Source: Streptomyces liliifuscus (lineage in GTDB: Bacteria > Actinomycetota > Actinomycetes > Streptomycetales > Streptomycetaceae). Taken from it: a stretch of 64,000 bases of DNA. The notes under the pieces are model-generated. The model searched no databases, was not told the origin of the DNA, and was given only the letters and a program-made list of their open reading frames with translations. The stretch is taken from the NCBI RefSeq assembly GCF_016598615.1, contig NZ_CP066831.1:9052001-9116000 (forward strand). Reading direction: 5' to 3'. This document shows positions 22,712-30,680 of this stretch, piece after piece (position 1 is the first letter of the stretch; every line of letters begins with the position of its first letter). Made by a program: the position numbers and the translations under genes.

Positions 22712-22816
22712 GGCAGCGGCTACTTCTCCTCTCAAGAGAGAGACGCGGGTTCGAATCCCGTCGCCGGCGCGAGCCGGTGTCGTCCAGCGGCCGAGGACAC
22801 TTACGTCGCCGCCGCC
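22712..22816 (+). ncRNA. Precursor region with clamp helix around the permuted tRNA
   Basis: GGCAGCGGC (22712-22720) can pair with GCCGCCGCC (22808-22816), 8 of 9 positions, bringing together the two ends of the permuted core where a junction at tRNA position 26/27 would be made. A terminator follows at 22845. Transcription is inferred, not shown. Confidence 0.45.
22724..22799 (+). tRNA. Circularly permuted tRNA-Glu(CUC)-like gene
   Basis: The 3' part comes first: anticodon stem TTCTC/GAGAG (22724-22740) with loop CTCTCAA (U33, anticodon CTC, A37), a 4-nt variable loop AGAC, T-arm GCGGG-TTCGAAT-CCCGT, acceptor strand CGCCGGC and discriminator G22769. After CGA the 5' part follows: acceptor strand GCCGGTG (22773-22779), T8, D-arm GTCC-AGCGGCCGA-GGAC, A26. 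All 7 acceptor pairs form (one G-U), and G plus CGA make a GCGA tetraloop. T8, A14, G15-C48, G18G19 and TTC are canonical. Rejoining 22799 to 22724 gives a normal 73-nt tRNA. D-arm, anticodon and G73 resemble tRNA-Glu. No CCA is encoded. Confidence 0.6.
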
Positions 22817-22844
22817 GAGTCCGATCTCCGGACACCGAGCACGG

Positions 22845-22877
22845 GCCGCCCGCCACGGGGGAAATCAGGCGGGCGGC
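22845..22877. terminator. Terminator hairpin
   Basis: GCCGCCCGCC and GGCGGGCGGC, perfect 10-bp stem with a 13-nt loop, placed between the tRNA-like RNA and the 3' end of convergent uppP; it can serve both. Confidence 0.65.
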
Positions 22878-22914
22878 TTCGTCATGTCGGGAGCGTCTGT
22901 GCGGGCGGCGGTCG

Positions 22915-23790
22915 TCAGCCCGCCGACTCGGCCGCGTGCGGGCTCAGCGCGCCGATGCTGACCAGCACGATGATCAGGATGCCGAGCAGGATGCGGTAGT
23001 AGACGAACGGCATGAAGCTCTTGGTCGTGATGAACTTCATGAACCAGGCGATAACGGCGTAACCCACAAGGAAAGCGACGATCGTCGCGAAGACCGTGGG
23101 GCCCCAGGAGACATGGCCGCCCTCGCTCGCGTCCTTGAGCTCGAAGGCGCCGGACGCGAGAACCGCCGGGATGGCGAGCAGGAACGAGTAGCGGGCCGCG
23201 GCCTCGCGCGTGTAGCCCATGAGGAGGCCGCCGCTGATGGTGGCCCCGGAGCGCGAGACGCCCGGGACGAGGGCCATGGCCTGGCAGACGCCGTAGATCA
23301 GGCCGTCCTTCACGCTCAGGTCCTGGAGCGACTTGCGCTCCTTCGCGGCCCGGTGCTTCCCGCCCGTCTCGTCGCGCGCCGCGAGGCGGTCGGCGATGCC
23401 GAGGATGATGCCCATCACGATCAATGTCGTCGCGGTGATGCGCAGATCGCGGAACGGCCCCTCGATCTGGTCCTTGAGGGTGACGCCCAGCACGCCGATC
23501 GGGATCGAGCCGATGATCACGAGCCAGCCCATCTGCGCGTCGTGATCACTCCGCATCGCCTTGTTCGTGAGCGAGCGGAACCACGCCGAGATGATCCGGG
23601 CGATGTCCTTGCGGAAATAGATCAGTACCGCCGTCTCCGTACCGATCTGGGTGATCGCGGTGAAGGCCGCTCCCGGGTCCTCCCAGCCCGCGAACGCCGC
23701 GGTCAGCCGCAGGTGCGCGCTGGAGGAGACGGGAAGGAACTCGGTCAGCCCCTGGACGAGTCCGAGGATGAGGGATTCAAACCAAGACAT
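22915..23790 (-). CDS. uppP: Undecaprenyl-diphosphatase
   Basis: 291 residues with eight or so membrane helices. Both signature motifs are present: LVQGLTEFLPVSSSAHL near the N-terminus and LVPGVSRSGATISGGLLMG near residue 180, carrying the catalytic Glu, Ser and Arg of the BacA/UppP family. It dephosphorylates undecaprenyl diphosphate so the carrier can return to peptidoglycan and teichoic acid synthesis; over-production gives bacitracin tolerance in other bacteria. The ATG at 23790 (MSWFESLILG) is the family start, with only a weak ribosome site. Single-gene unit. Confidence 0.93.
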   Translation of the reverse strand: MSWFESLILGLVQGLTEFLPVSSSAHLRLTAAFAGWEDPGAAFTAITQIGTETAVLIYFRKDIARIISAWFRSLTNKAMRSDHDAQMGWLVIIGSIPIGVLGVTLKDQIEGPFRDLRITATTLIVMGIILGIADRLAARDETGGKHRAAKERKSLQDLSVKDGLIYGVCQAMALVPGVSRSGATISGGLLMGYTREAAARYSFLLAIPAVLASGAFELKDASEGGHVSWGPTVFATIVAFLVGYAVIAWFMKFITTKSFMPFVYYRILLGILIIVLVSIGALSPHAAESAG

Positions 23791-23959
23791 GAAGTTACGT
23801 GATCCAAGTGCTGATGGCGGGAGCGGAGCGAATGGCCGGACGGACGTGCCGTGTTGTCGTCTGCGGTGATCAGGCGCGCCGGGGGCAGCGTAGCGCCCCT
23901 TGGGGAGCGCCTGACGACAGGGCCTCCCCGTCGGAGACCTCGCCACGGTGACCAGGGTG

Positions 23960-23989
23960 TTGACCCGCCGCGATGCCGACGCTTACGTT
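23960..23989 (+). promoter_or_regulatory. Promoter of the MocA/DUF6807/cupin operon
   Basis: TTGACC (23960-23965), 18-bp spacer, TACGTT (23984-23989). The LacI-type operator lies immediately after the predicted start, where a repressor would block elongation. Confidence 0.5.
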
Positions 23990-24000
23990 TCCGCGAGGAG

Positions 24001-24014
24001 TGAAAGCGCTTGCT
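24001..24014 (+). promoter_or_regulatory. LacI-family operator
   Basis: TGAAAGCGCTTGCT has the CG-centred AAAGCGCTT core shared by most LacI/GalR operators. No LacI gene is in the window, so the regulator is encoded elsewhere. The 310-bp gap from uppP to the first gene otherwise shows only the promoter. Confidence 0.55.
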
Positions 24015-24101
24015 GTTCGGCGATGGCCATCTCGTGGCCACCGAGGAGGGCAGGCGTCCGCCAGAACCGCTGTCACGTCCGATGGAGTGCTGATCACGTC
24101 C

Positions 24102-25340
24102 ATGCGTACCTCACGCGACGCCACCACCAGCAAGACGACCGAGCACGAGGACATCGAGCACCCGAGCAACCAGTACGAGAGCACCGAGCGCGAGACCCTG
24201 CCGGCCGTTCCGCTCGACGGCCGCCGGATCAAGGCCGCCGTCATCGGCACCGGAGCCATCGCGTCCGGCAGTCATCTGCCCGCACTCGCCGCGCTCGCCG
24301 CGGAAGGCGAGGTGGAGATCGTCGCCGCGGTCGACATCGATGCCGACGCGGTGAAGCGCTTCTGTGCGGACGGCGGTGTTCCGCACGGCTACACCGATCT
24401 CGACCGGATGCTGGCGGAACAGCGCCCGGACCTCGTCTCCATCTGCACCCCGCCGACCCTCCACCGGGACCAGACCGTTGCCGCCCTGCGCGCCGGCGCC
24501 TGGGTGTGGTGCGAGAAGCCGCCCGTGCCGACCCTCTCCGACTTCGACGCCGTGGAGGCTGAGGAGGGCACCGAGGGCGGTCCGTACGCCTCCATCGTCT
24601 TCCAGCACCGGTTCGGCTCGGGAGCCCGGCACGTACGGCGTCTGATCGCCGACGGGGCCATGGGGCGGCCTCTCGTGGCGCACTGCCAGACCACCTGGTA
24701 CCGCAACGCCGCGTACTACGCCGTGCCCTGGCGCGGGAAGTGGGAGACCGAGGGCGGCGGGCCCGCCATGGGACACGGCATCCACCAGATGGACCTGCTG
24801 CTCGACCTGCTCGGGCCGTGGAGCGAGGTGCGGGCCATGGCCGGGCGCCTGGTGCACGACGTGCAGACGGAGGACGTCTCGACCGCGCTCGTACGCTTCG
24901 AGAGCGGCGCGCTCGCGACCGTGGTCAACAGCGTGCTCAGCCCGGACGAGGTCAGCCGGATCCGCATCGACTGCGAGCACGCGACGGTCGAACTCACCCA
25001 TCTCTACGGGCACAGCAACGACAACTGGCGCATCACCCCGGCACCGGACGCGCCCGTCGAGGCCGTGGCGGCCTGGCAGGACTTCGGCGCCGACGTGCCG
25101 AGCTCGCACCTGGCCCAGCTGCGTGACCTGGTCGCGAGCATGCGCGCGGGCGAGCGGCCGCGCAGCAGCGGCGCCGACGGGCGCACCAGCCTGGAGCTGA
25201 TCACCGCGCTCTACAAGTCGGCGTTCACGGACGTCACCGTCCGCGCCGGTGAGATCGGGCCCGGCGACCCCTACTACACCGCCCTGCACGGCGGCGCGCC
25301 CGGCTGGGCACCCACGACGCACGAGGAGGCATCGGCATGA
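24102..25340 (+). CDS. Gfo/Idh/MocA-family oxidoreductase
   Basis: 412 residues, longer than usual because of a hydrophilic 45-residue N-terminal tail before the Rossmann domain (KAAVIGTGAIASGSHLPAL). The catalytic Lys is in VWCEKPPVPTL; GPAMGHGIHQMDLLLDLLG holds the conserved His in the substrate domain. NAD(P)-dependent sugar oxidation is expected. The start is uncertain: ATG 24102 has only a distant GGAG, and in-frame codons lie upstream. First gene of a three-gene operon with overlapping ends (ATGA) behind a LacI-type operator. Confidence 0.8.
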   Translation: MRTSRDATTSKTTEHEDIEHPSNQYESTERETLPAVPLDGRRIKAAVIGTGAIASGSHLPALAALAAEGEVEIVAAVDIDADAVKRFCADGGVPHGYTDLDRMLAEQRPDLVSICTPPTLHRDQTVAALRAGAWVWCEKPPVPTLSDFDAVEAEEGTEGGPYASIVFQHRFGSGARHVRRLIADGAMGRPLVAHCQTTWYRNAAYYAVPWRGKWETEGGGPAMGHGIHQMDLLLDLLGPWSEVRAMAGRLVHDVQTEDVSTALVRFESGALATVVNSVLSPDEVSRIRIDCEHATVELTHLYGHSNDNWRITPAPDAPVEAVAAWQDFGADVPSSHLAQLRDLVASMRAGERPRSSGADGRTSLELITALYKSAFTDVTVRAGEIGPGDPYYTALHGGAPGWAPTTHEEASA

Positions 25341-26272
25341 CCGCACACGACGGCCTGCGCATCGTCCACGCCCACGGCGACCGCATCACGATCACCGAAC
25401 CCACCACCGGTGTCGACCTGTTGAGCTACGTGTACGGCCCCGAGGCGGCCTGGGAGGCCCCGAAGCCGTATCTGCACCCGCTCAGGACGCTCGCGGGCAA
25501 CGTTGTCACGGACTACCGGCCCAACGACCACCGCTGGCACAAGGGTCTGCAGATGACCGCCTCGCATCTGTCGGGGGCGAACCTGTGGGGCGGCAACACA
25601 TACGTTCACGGAGAGGGATATCTCGAACTCCCTGAGCGTGTCGGGTCGATGACGCACGTCTCGTTCGACGAGGTGCGCGCCGACAGCGACCGTGTGGTCA
25701 TCGCCGAGCGGCTCACCTGGCACCCGTACGACGGCTCGCTCTGGGCGGACGAGGAGCGCCGCGTCGAGGTCCACGACGTGGACCCGGTGTCCGGATCCTG
25801 GGCGCTGACCTTCTCGACCTCCGTCACCAACCGCCGTGACGAACCCCTGCGGTTCGGCAGCCCCACGACGGCCGGGCGGGAGATGGCCGGCTACACGGGC
25901 CTGTTCTGGCGCGGTCCCCGCGGCTTCCGGGACGGCAGGATCATCGGGCCCGACGGCGAGGGTCCCGACCTGATGGGTGAGCAGGCGCCCTGGCTCGCGT
26001 ACTCCGCGGAGCACGACGTCGCCGACGGGTACGCGACGCTCGTCTTCGCGCACGCCCCCGAGAACGACCACACGGGCGAGGGCGGTGCCCATCCGGCCCA
26101 CTGGTTCGTCCGCAACGAGCCGTTCGCGGCCGTCGCCCCCTCCTTCGCCTTCTTCGACGAGCTGGAGCTCGCCCCCGGCGAGACCCTCTCCCGCCGTTAC
26201 CGCGTCGTCGTCGCCGACGGTGCCTGGGAGCGCGAGGAGATCGCCAAGTATCTGGCGGTGCACCCGTGGTGA
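25337..26272 (+). CDS. DUF6807 (PmoA-like) protein
   Basis: 311 residues, beta-rich. Conserved-looking stretches are KPYLHPLRTLAGNVVTDYRP, DHRWHKGLQM and HPAHWFVRNEPFAA, the pattern of the DUF6807/PmoA family, which sits with MocA-type dehydrogenases in sugar-degradation loci. The many His residues in the N-terminal third could bind metal or sugar. Biochemical function unknown. ATG overlaps the previous stop (ATGA), so translation is coupled. Signal peptide absent. Confidence 0.78.
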   Translation: MTAHDGLRIVHAHGDRITITEPTTGVDLLSYVYGPEAAWEAPKPYLHPLRTLAGNVVTDYRPNDHRWHKGLQMTASHLSGANLWGGNTYVHGEGYLELPERVGSMTHVSFDEVRADSDRVVIAERLTWHPYDGSLWADEERRVEVHDVDPVSGSWALTFSTSVTNRRDEPLRFGSPTTAGREMAGYTGLFWRGPRGFRDGRIIGPDGEGPDLMGEQAPWLAYSAEHDVADGYATLVFAHAPENDHTGEGGAHPAHWFVRNEPFAAVAPSFAFFDELELAPGETLSRRYRVVVADGAWEREEIAKYLAVHPW

Positions 26273-26988
26273 GCGCGGCCGAGGGCTTCGCCGGGCTCCC
26301 CGGTGGCGTCGCCGTCTCGCATCTGTCGGTCTACGACTGGCCCGCCGACGACGGGGTGTGCGGCGGAACTCCCCATCTGCACCTGACCTGTTCGGAGGCG
26401 TACGTCGTCACCGGCGGGCGGGGCGCGGTGCAGACCCTGACCACGTCCGGGTACGAGGTCACGCCGCTCGCGCCCGGCACGGTCGCCTGGTTCACGCCCG
26501 GCACGATCCACCGGCTGGTCAACGAGGACGAACTGCGCATCACCGTCCTCATGCAGAACAGCGGGCTTCCGGAAGCCGGGGACGCGGTGCTCACCCTGCC
26601 GCCGAAGTACCTGACCGACCCGGAGACGTACGCCGCCGCGACCGTCATTCCGGCCGACGCGCCCGAAGAGGAGAAGGAGCGGTTCGCCCGTGCCCGGCGG
26701 GACCTCGCCCTGGAGGGCTACCGGGCGCTGCGCGAGGCGGACGGGCCCGAGCCGCTCGCCGCCTTCCAGCGGGCCGCCGCCGAGCTCGTACGCCCCCGGC
26801 TCGGGGAGTGGCGCGAGCGGTGGCGGCGGGGTGCCGAGGCGGCGGCCGCGGCCACCGGGGAACAGCTCGACCGGCTGGAGCGGGGGGACGTGTCCCACCT
26901 CGCCGACGCCGTCGTACGGGCCGAACAGCCGTCCGCGTACGGGAAGTTCGGGATGTGCGGGCGGCTCGACGTGTACCGGGGGGCGTAG
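26269..26988 (+). CDS. Cupin-domain protein
   Basis: 239 residues. The N-terminal half is a cupin barrel: GTPHLHLTCSEAYVVTGGRG (metal-type His/Glu ligands), LAPGTVAWFTPGTIHRLVN (second motif). The C-terminal half is helical and rich in Arg/Glu (ARARRDLALEGYRALREA). It may be a sugar isomerase-like or sensor protein completing the operon's pathway. GTG 26269 overlaps the previous stop codon (GTGA); GTG 26266 directly before it is equally possible. Last gene of the operon. Confidence 0.75.
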   Translation: MSAAEGFAGLPGGVAVSHLSVYDWPADDGVCGGTPHLHLTCSEAYVVTGGRGAVQTLTTSGYEVTPLAPGTVAWFTPGTIHRLVNEDELRITVLMQNSGLPEAGDAVLTLPPKYLTDPETYAAATVIPADAPEEEKERFARARRDLALEGYRALREADGPEPLAAFQRAAAELVRPRLGEWRERWRRGAEAAAAATGEQLDRLERGDVSHLADAVVRAEQPSAYGKFGMCGRLDVYRGA

Positions 26989-27050
26989 CACCGGCTCCGG
27001 CGGGAATGTGCCTCCGGCTCCGGCGGGGAACCTGAGCGTCGGCGTTCGGG

Positions 27051-27527
27051 CTACGCCGCCGCGGGGCCCGTCGCCGTCCAGCCCGGGGTCTGCGGGTGGG
27101 CCGTCAGGTCGTCGTGCCGGACCGCCTCGCCGCACTCGGCGCAGGTGACGACCGGGACCAGTTCGTGGCCGCCCGCGTGGCCGGGGCCGCCGACGTGTTC
27201 GAGCACCATGGGGCGATCGCCGTCGTTGAGATGGCGGTCGCCCCACGCCATGAGCGTGAGGAGCACGGGCTCCAGCTCCAGACCGGCCCGCGTGGGCCGG
27301 TACTCGAATCGTGGCGGCTTCTCGCTGTACGCGACCTTCTCCAGCACACCGGCGTCCACCAGCCGCTTCAGGCGGCTCGTCAGCACGTCGCGCGGGGCGC
27401 CGATGTTGCGGACCAGCTGGTCGAACCGCGTGGCGCCCAGAGTCACCTCGCGCAGGACGAGCAGGGAGTACTTCTCGCCGACGAGCGCGAGGGCGTCGGC
27501 GACCGAGCAGGGGCGGGCGTCCTTCAT
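27051..27527 (-). CDS. HxlR-family transcriptional regulator with C-terminal zinc-ribbon-like tail
   Basis: 158 residues. HxlR core: CSVADALALVGEKYSLLVLR, FDQLVRNIGAPRDVLTSRLK, LVDAGVLEKVAYSEKPPRFE and YRPTRAGLEL. The tail VVTCAECGEAVRHDDL has a C-x-x-C pair unlike short HxlR proteins; a single pair is not a full zinc site. MKDARPCS at 27527 is chosen as the start; further upstream codons would run into the operator. Cys in ARPCSV near the N-terminus matches redox- or electrophile-sensing HxlR proteins. Divergent from the thiolase, with two related dyads between them. Confidence 0.82.
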   Translation of the reverse strand: MKDARPCSVADALALVGEKYSLLVLREVTLGATRFDQLVRNIGAPRDVLTSRLKRLVDAGVLEKVAYSEKPPRFEYRPTRAGLELEPVLLTLMAWGDRHLNDGDRPMVLEHVGGPGHAGGHELVPVVTCAECGEAVRHDDLTAHPQTPGWTATGPAAA

Positions 27528-27545
27528 GCGATCCAGTCTATGGGG

Positions 27546-27568
27546 GTGGGTTGGTTCTTCCAACCCAC
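27546..27568. promoter_or_regulatory. Operator 1 of the HxlR/thiolase region
   Basis: GTGGGTTGG, spacer TTCTT, CCAACCCAC: perfect 9-bp arms, 19 bp before the HxlR start codon. Confidence 0.6.
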
Positions 27569-27592
27569 TGGGTTACCGTGGAGTCACATGGT

Positions 27593-27611
27593 GGGTTTGG
27601 AAAGCAAACCC
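27593..27611. promoter_or_regulatory. Operator 2 of the HxlR/thiolase region
   Basis: GGGTTTG, spacer GAAAG, CAAACCC: perfect 7-bp arms with the same GGGTT/AACCC theme and the same 5-nt spacer as operator 1, 23 bp before the thiolase ATG. Confidence 0.6.
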
Positions 27612-27633
27612 TGTGACTTCGAGGGGCCGGACC

Positions 27634-28803
27634 ATGCGTGACGCAGTCATCGTCGAAGCCGTACGCACTCCGATGGGCAGGGGCAGGCCGAACGGCTCGC
27701 TCGCCCACGTCCATCCCGTGGAACTCCTCGCCCACACCCTCCGTACGCTCGTCGAGCGCTCCGGGGTCGATCCCGCGCTGATCGACGACGTGATCGGTGG
27801 GACGGTCGACCAGGTCGGCGAGCAGGCCATGAACACCACGCGGTACGCGGTCCTCTCGGCCGGCTTCCCGGAGTCGGTGCCCGCGACGACGGTCGACCGC
27901 CAGTGCGGCTCCTCCCAGCAGGCGGTGCACTTCGCGGCGCAGGGCGTCATCTCGGGGGCGTACGACCTGGTCGTGGCCTGTGGTGTGGAGTCCATGAGCC
28001 GTGTCCCGATGTGGTCGAACGTGCCGGAGGGCAAGGATCCCTTCGGGCCCGGAGTCGCCGAGCGCTACCCCGAAGGGCTGATTCCGCAGGGGATCAGTGC
28101 CGAGCTGATCGCGGCCAAGTGGTCGATCTCGCGCGAGGAGATGGACGCCTTCGCGGTGGAGTCGCACCGCAGGGCCGCCGAGGCGTGGGAGAGCGGGCTG
28201 TTCGCCGACGAGGTCGCGCCTCTCGACGGTGTGACGCGGGACGAGTGCGTCCGGCCCGGCAGCAGCACGGAGGTCCTGGCCGGTCTGAAGCCCGCCTACT
28301 ACGACCCGGCCTTCGGCGAGCGCTTCCCGCAGATCGACTGGAACGTCACCGCGGGCAACGCCAGCCCCGTCAACGACGGCGCCTCCGCCGTGCTCATCAC
28401 GTCCAGTGAGACCGCTGCCCGGCTCGGTCTGCGACCCCTTGCGCGGCTGCACAGCTTCGCCGTCACCGGGTCCGACCCGCTGCTGATGCTCACCGGTGTC
28501 GTTCCCGCCACGGAGAAGGTGCTTCGCAGGGCCTCGCTCACCCTCGACGACATCGACCTCTTCGAGGTCAACGAGGCCTTCTCCAGCGTCGTCCTCGCCT
28601 GGCGGCAGGAGACGGGCGCCGACCTCTCCAAGGTCAACGTCCACGGCGGGGCGATCGCCATCGGCCACCCGCTCGGCGCGAGCGGCGCACGGCTCACGAC
28701 CACGCTCGTGCACGCGATGAGGGCGCGCGGCGCCCGCTACGCCCTCCAGACGATGTGCGAGGCGGGCGGCCTGGCGAACGCGATGGTGCTGGAGGGGCTG
28801 TAG
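27634..28803 (+). CDS. Acetyl-CoA C-acyltransferase (thiolase)
   Basis: 389 residues, full length. Acyl-accepting Cys91 in DRQCGSSQQA, GHPLGASGARL with the catalytic His, and the second Cys in TMCEAGGLANAM complete the active site; NEAFSSVVLAW is the third motif. It condenses or cleaves acetyl-CoA/3-ketoacyl-CoA, so a role in fatty-acid degradation or ketone-body metabolism is expected; direction cannot be inferred. Start ATG 27634 follows GAGGGG. It is a single gene divergent from the HxlR regulator, whose paired operators sit in front of it. Confidence 0.92.
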   Translation: MRDAVIVEAVRTPMGRGRPNGSLAHVHPVELLAHTLRTLVERSGVDPALIDDVIGGTVDQVGEQAMNTTRYAVLSAGFPESVPATTVDRQCGSSQQAVHFAAQGVISGAYDLVVACGVESMSRVPMWSNVPEGKDPFGPGVAERYPEGLIPQGISAELIAAKWSISREEMDAFAVESHRRAAEAWESGLFADEVAPLDGVTRDECVRPGSSTEVLAGLKPAYYDPAFGERFPQIDWNVTAGNASPVNDGASAVLITSSETAARLGLRPLARLHSFAVTGSDPLLMLTGVVPATEKVLRRASLTLDDIDLFEVNEAFSSVVLAWRQETGADLSKVNVHGGAIAIGHPLGASGARLTTTLVHAMRARGARYALQTMCEAGGLANAMVLEGL

Positions 28804-28954
28804 GAGGGGCCCGTAGGCGCGAGGTCGGCCCACTGCGGGAGGCTGCTCACCCGCGCCCGACGACGGTGCCTGCCGGGTTGTCACACGGTTGCGGACGTCC
28901 CTCGGGCAGATCCCAAGGGGCAGATCCCAAGAGGCCGACCCCGAGGAACCCGAC

Positions 28955-29740
28955 TCAGCGGTCCCGGAAGTGGTGGCGTTTGCGCCAGGCGATGATCGCT
29001 CCCGCGAGGGCGGGGAGGGCGATGAAGGCCATGGCGATCAGAAAGGCGGGGGACGTCGGGGTCGAGGCGCGGGCCCCGGCGACGACGTACGCGGCGGTGT
29101 TGGGGATCGAGCCGAGGCCCGTGGCGAGGAGGAAGGGGAACCAGCCCATGCGGGAGACGGACGCGCAGTAGTTCGCGGCCCAGAACGGCACTCCGGGGAA
29201 GAGTCGGGCCGCCATCATCGAGCGGAAGCCGTGGCGGCTGAGCTGGCCGTCCGCCGCCTTCAGCCAGCGGCCCCGGAGCAGTGGCCGCAGCGCGTCCTGC
29301 CCGAGTATCCGGCCGAGCCCGAAGGCGATCCCGGCCCCGAGCACCGTACCCGCGAGCGAGGCCCCGAGCCCGAGCTGTGAACCGAACAGGGCGCCCGCCG
29401 CCAGATTGAGGAGCGGCCGGGGCACGAACGCGACCGTGCACAGCCCGTACGCCACCGCGAAGACCACGGACGCGGCCGCGCCGTTCAGCTGGGGCGGCCA
29501 GCCGTCGGCCAGCAGCTTCTGGGGCTCGAACAGCAGCACCGTCGCGCCCGCGGACACCAGCAGCGACACCAGCAGAGAGAGCCGGGACCACGGAGAGAGC
29601 AGTGCTCTCGTGCAGCGGGCGGCCAGACCTCTCGGTGCGGTGGCGAACTCGGTGGTGAACTCGGTGGGGACGAGTTCCGTTGCGGGGACCGGGGGAACGG
29701 CCGTAGCGGTGCCCCCAGAGCGGGTGGTGGCATCGAGCAT
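28955..29740 (-). CDS. VTT-domain (TVP38/TMEM64) membrane protein
   Basis: 261 residues. A polar 45-residue N-terminus precedes five to six hydrophobic segments; the VTT/SNARE-associated core reads FVPRPLLNLAAGALFGSQLG, then RLFPGVPFWAANY and a C-terminal WRKRHHFRD. DedA/TVP38 proteins are proposed lipid scramblases or proton-coupled transporters. A second, distinct VTT protein (DedA type) is at 53423. The tail is short and basic. Start ATG 29740 lies 50 bp from the divergent AlkD-like gene. Confidence 0.8.
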   Translation of the reverse strand: MLDATTRSGGTATAVPPVPATELVPTEFTTEFATAPRGLAARCTRALLSPWSRLSLLVSLLVSAGATVLLFEPQKLLADGWPPQLNGAAASVVFAVAYGLCTVAFVPRPLLNLAAGALFGSQLGLGASLAGTVLGAGIAFGLGRILGQDALRPLLRGRWLKAADGQLSRHGFRSMMAARLFPGVPFWAANYCASVSRMGWFPFLLATGLGSIPNTAAYVVAGARASTPTSPAFLIAMAFIALPALAGAIIAWRKRHHFRDR

Positions 29741-29753
29741 CCGGTGACACTAA

Positions 29754-29782
29754 CTGACCAATGTGTGTGATCGCCGTATGGT
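29754..29782 (+). promoter_or_regulatory. Leaderless promoter of the AlkD-like gene
   Basis: CTGACC (29754-29759), 17-bp spacer, TATGGT (29777-29782); start of transcription would coincide with the ATG at 29790. Confidence 0.45.
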
Positions 29783-29789
29783 TCGTCTC

Positions 29790-30524
29790 ATGGGCGTCAC
29801 AGCTTCCGGAACGTCAGATGGCCAGTTGGAGCTGCCGCGCAGCGCCCTCGCGGACACCGTGCTGGAGCGGCTCACCGCCACCTACGCCGCGGCGGCCGAT
29901 CCGCGGCGGGCCGGCGAGATGCGCGCGTACATGAAGGACATCGCCCCTTTCCTGGGCCTGACCACGCCCGATCGCCGCGCGCTCTCCCGGACCGTCCTCG
30001 ACGGAACACCCCGTCCGGACGAGGCCGACTGCACGGCGGTGGCACTGCGCTGCTGGCGGCTTCCGGAGCGCGAGTACCAGTACTTCGCCGTCGACTATCT
30101 GCGCCGGCATGTGAGGCGTCTCTCGTCCGGCTTCCTGCCCGTGACACGTCATCTCGTCTCCACGGTCCCTTGGTGGGACACCGTCGACGCACTCGCCGCC
30201 CATGTGGTCGGAGGCCTCGTGGCGGCCGACCCGAAGCTGAAGTCCGACATGGACGGGTGGATCGAGGACGACGACCTGTGGGTCGCCCGGACCGCCCTCC
30301 TCCACCAGCTCCGCCACAAGGACGCCACCGACACCGAACGCCTCTTCGGATACTGCGTCCGCCAGTCCGGGCACCCCGACTTCTTCATCCGTAAGGCGAT
30401 CGGCTGGTGTCTGCGCGAGTACGCCAAGACGGATCCGCAGGCGGTACGGGACTTCGTCGCCGGCGAGCGGGACCGGCTCTCACCGCTGTCCGTGCGCGAG
30501 GCGCTCAAGAACGTCGGCCCCTGA
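29790..30524 (+). CDS. DNA alkylation repair protein, AlkD/HEAT type
   Basis: 244 residues of stacked helical (HEAT-like) repeats characteristic of AlkC/AlkD glycosylases: AYMKDIAPFLGLTTPDRRAL, CWRLPEREYQYFAVDYL, VPWWDTVDALAAHVVGGLV, DDLWVARTALLHQLRHKD and FIRKAIGWCLREYAKTD. These proteins remove bulky or cationic N-alkylated bases such as 7-methylguanine without base flipping. The ATG at 29790 is taken because the promoter places transcription there; a GTG at 29763 is in frame but upstream of that point. Confidence 0.88.
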   Translation: MGVTASGTSDGQLELPRSALADTVLERLTATYAAAADPRRAGEMRAYMKDIAPFLGLTTPDRRALSRTVLDGTPRPDEADCTAVALRCWRLPEREYQYFAVDYLRRHVRRLSSGFLPVTRHLVSTVPWWDTVDALAAHVVGGLVAADPKLKSDMDGWIEDDDLWVARTALLHQLRHKDATDTERLFGYCVRQSGHPDFFIRKAIGWCLREYAKTDPQAVRDFVAGERDRLSPLSVREALKNVGP

Positions 30525-30680
30525 CACGCCGGATCACCGGGACCTCCGACACCGGAACGTCCGCACCTCACGCAGAGGATCACCGGCACCTCACGCACCA
30601 GCGGAAACACCCGACTCTGCGCGGCTCACGGCCGCGAAAAACCATTCGACGGGGCCATGTGCGTCGGCGATGATCTCCTC

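Noticed and set aside
22724..22799. Two adjacent, partly deleted ordinary tRNA genes
   Set aside because: Not fully excluded, but only three bases separate the halves, no second copy of either half is present, and the two acceptor strands and all tertiary contacts fit one molecule.
22663..23802. 379-codon plus-strand frame across the tRNA-like RNA and uppP
   Set aside because: Arg-rich shadow of uppP; would ignore the tRNA structure and terminator.
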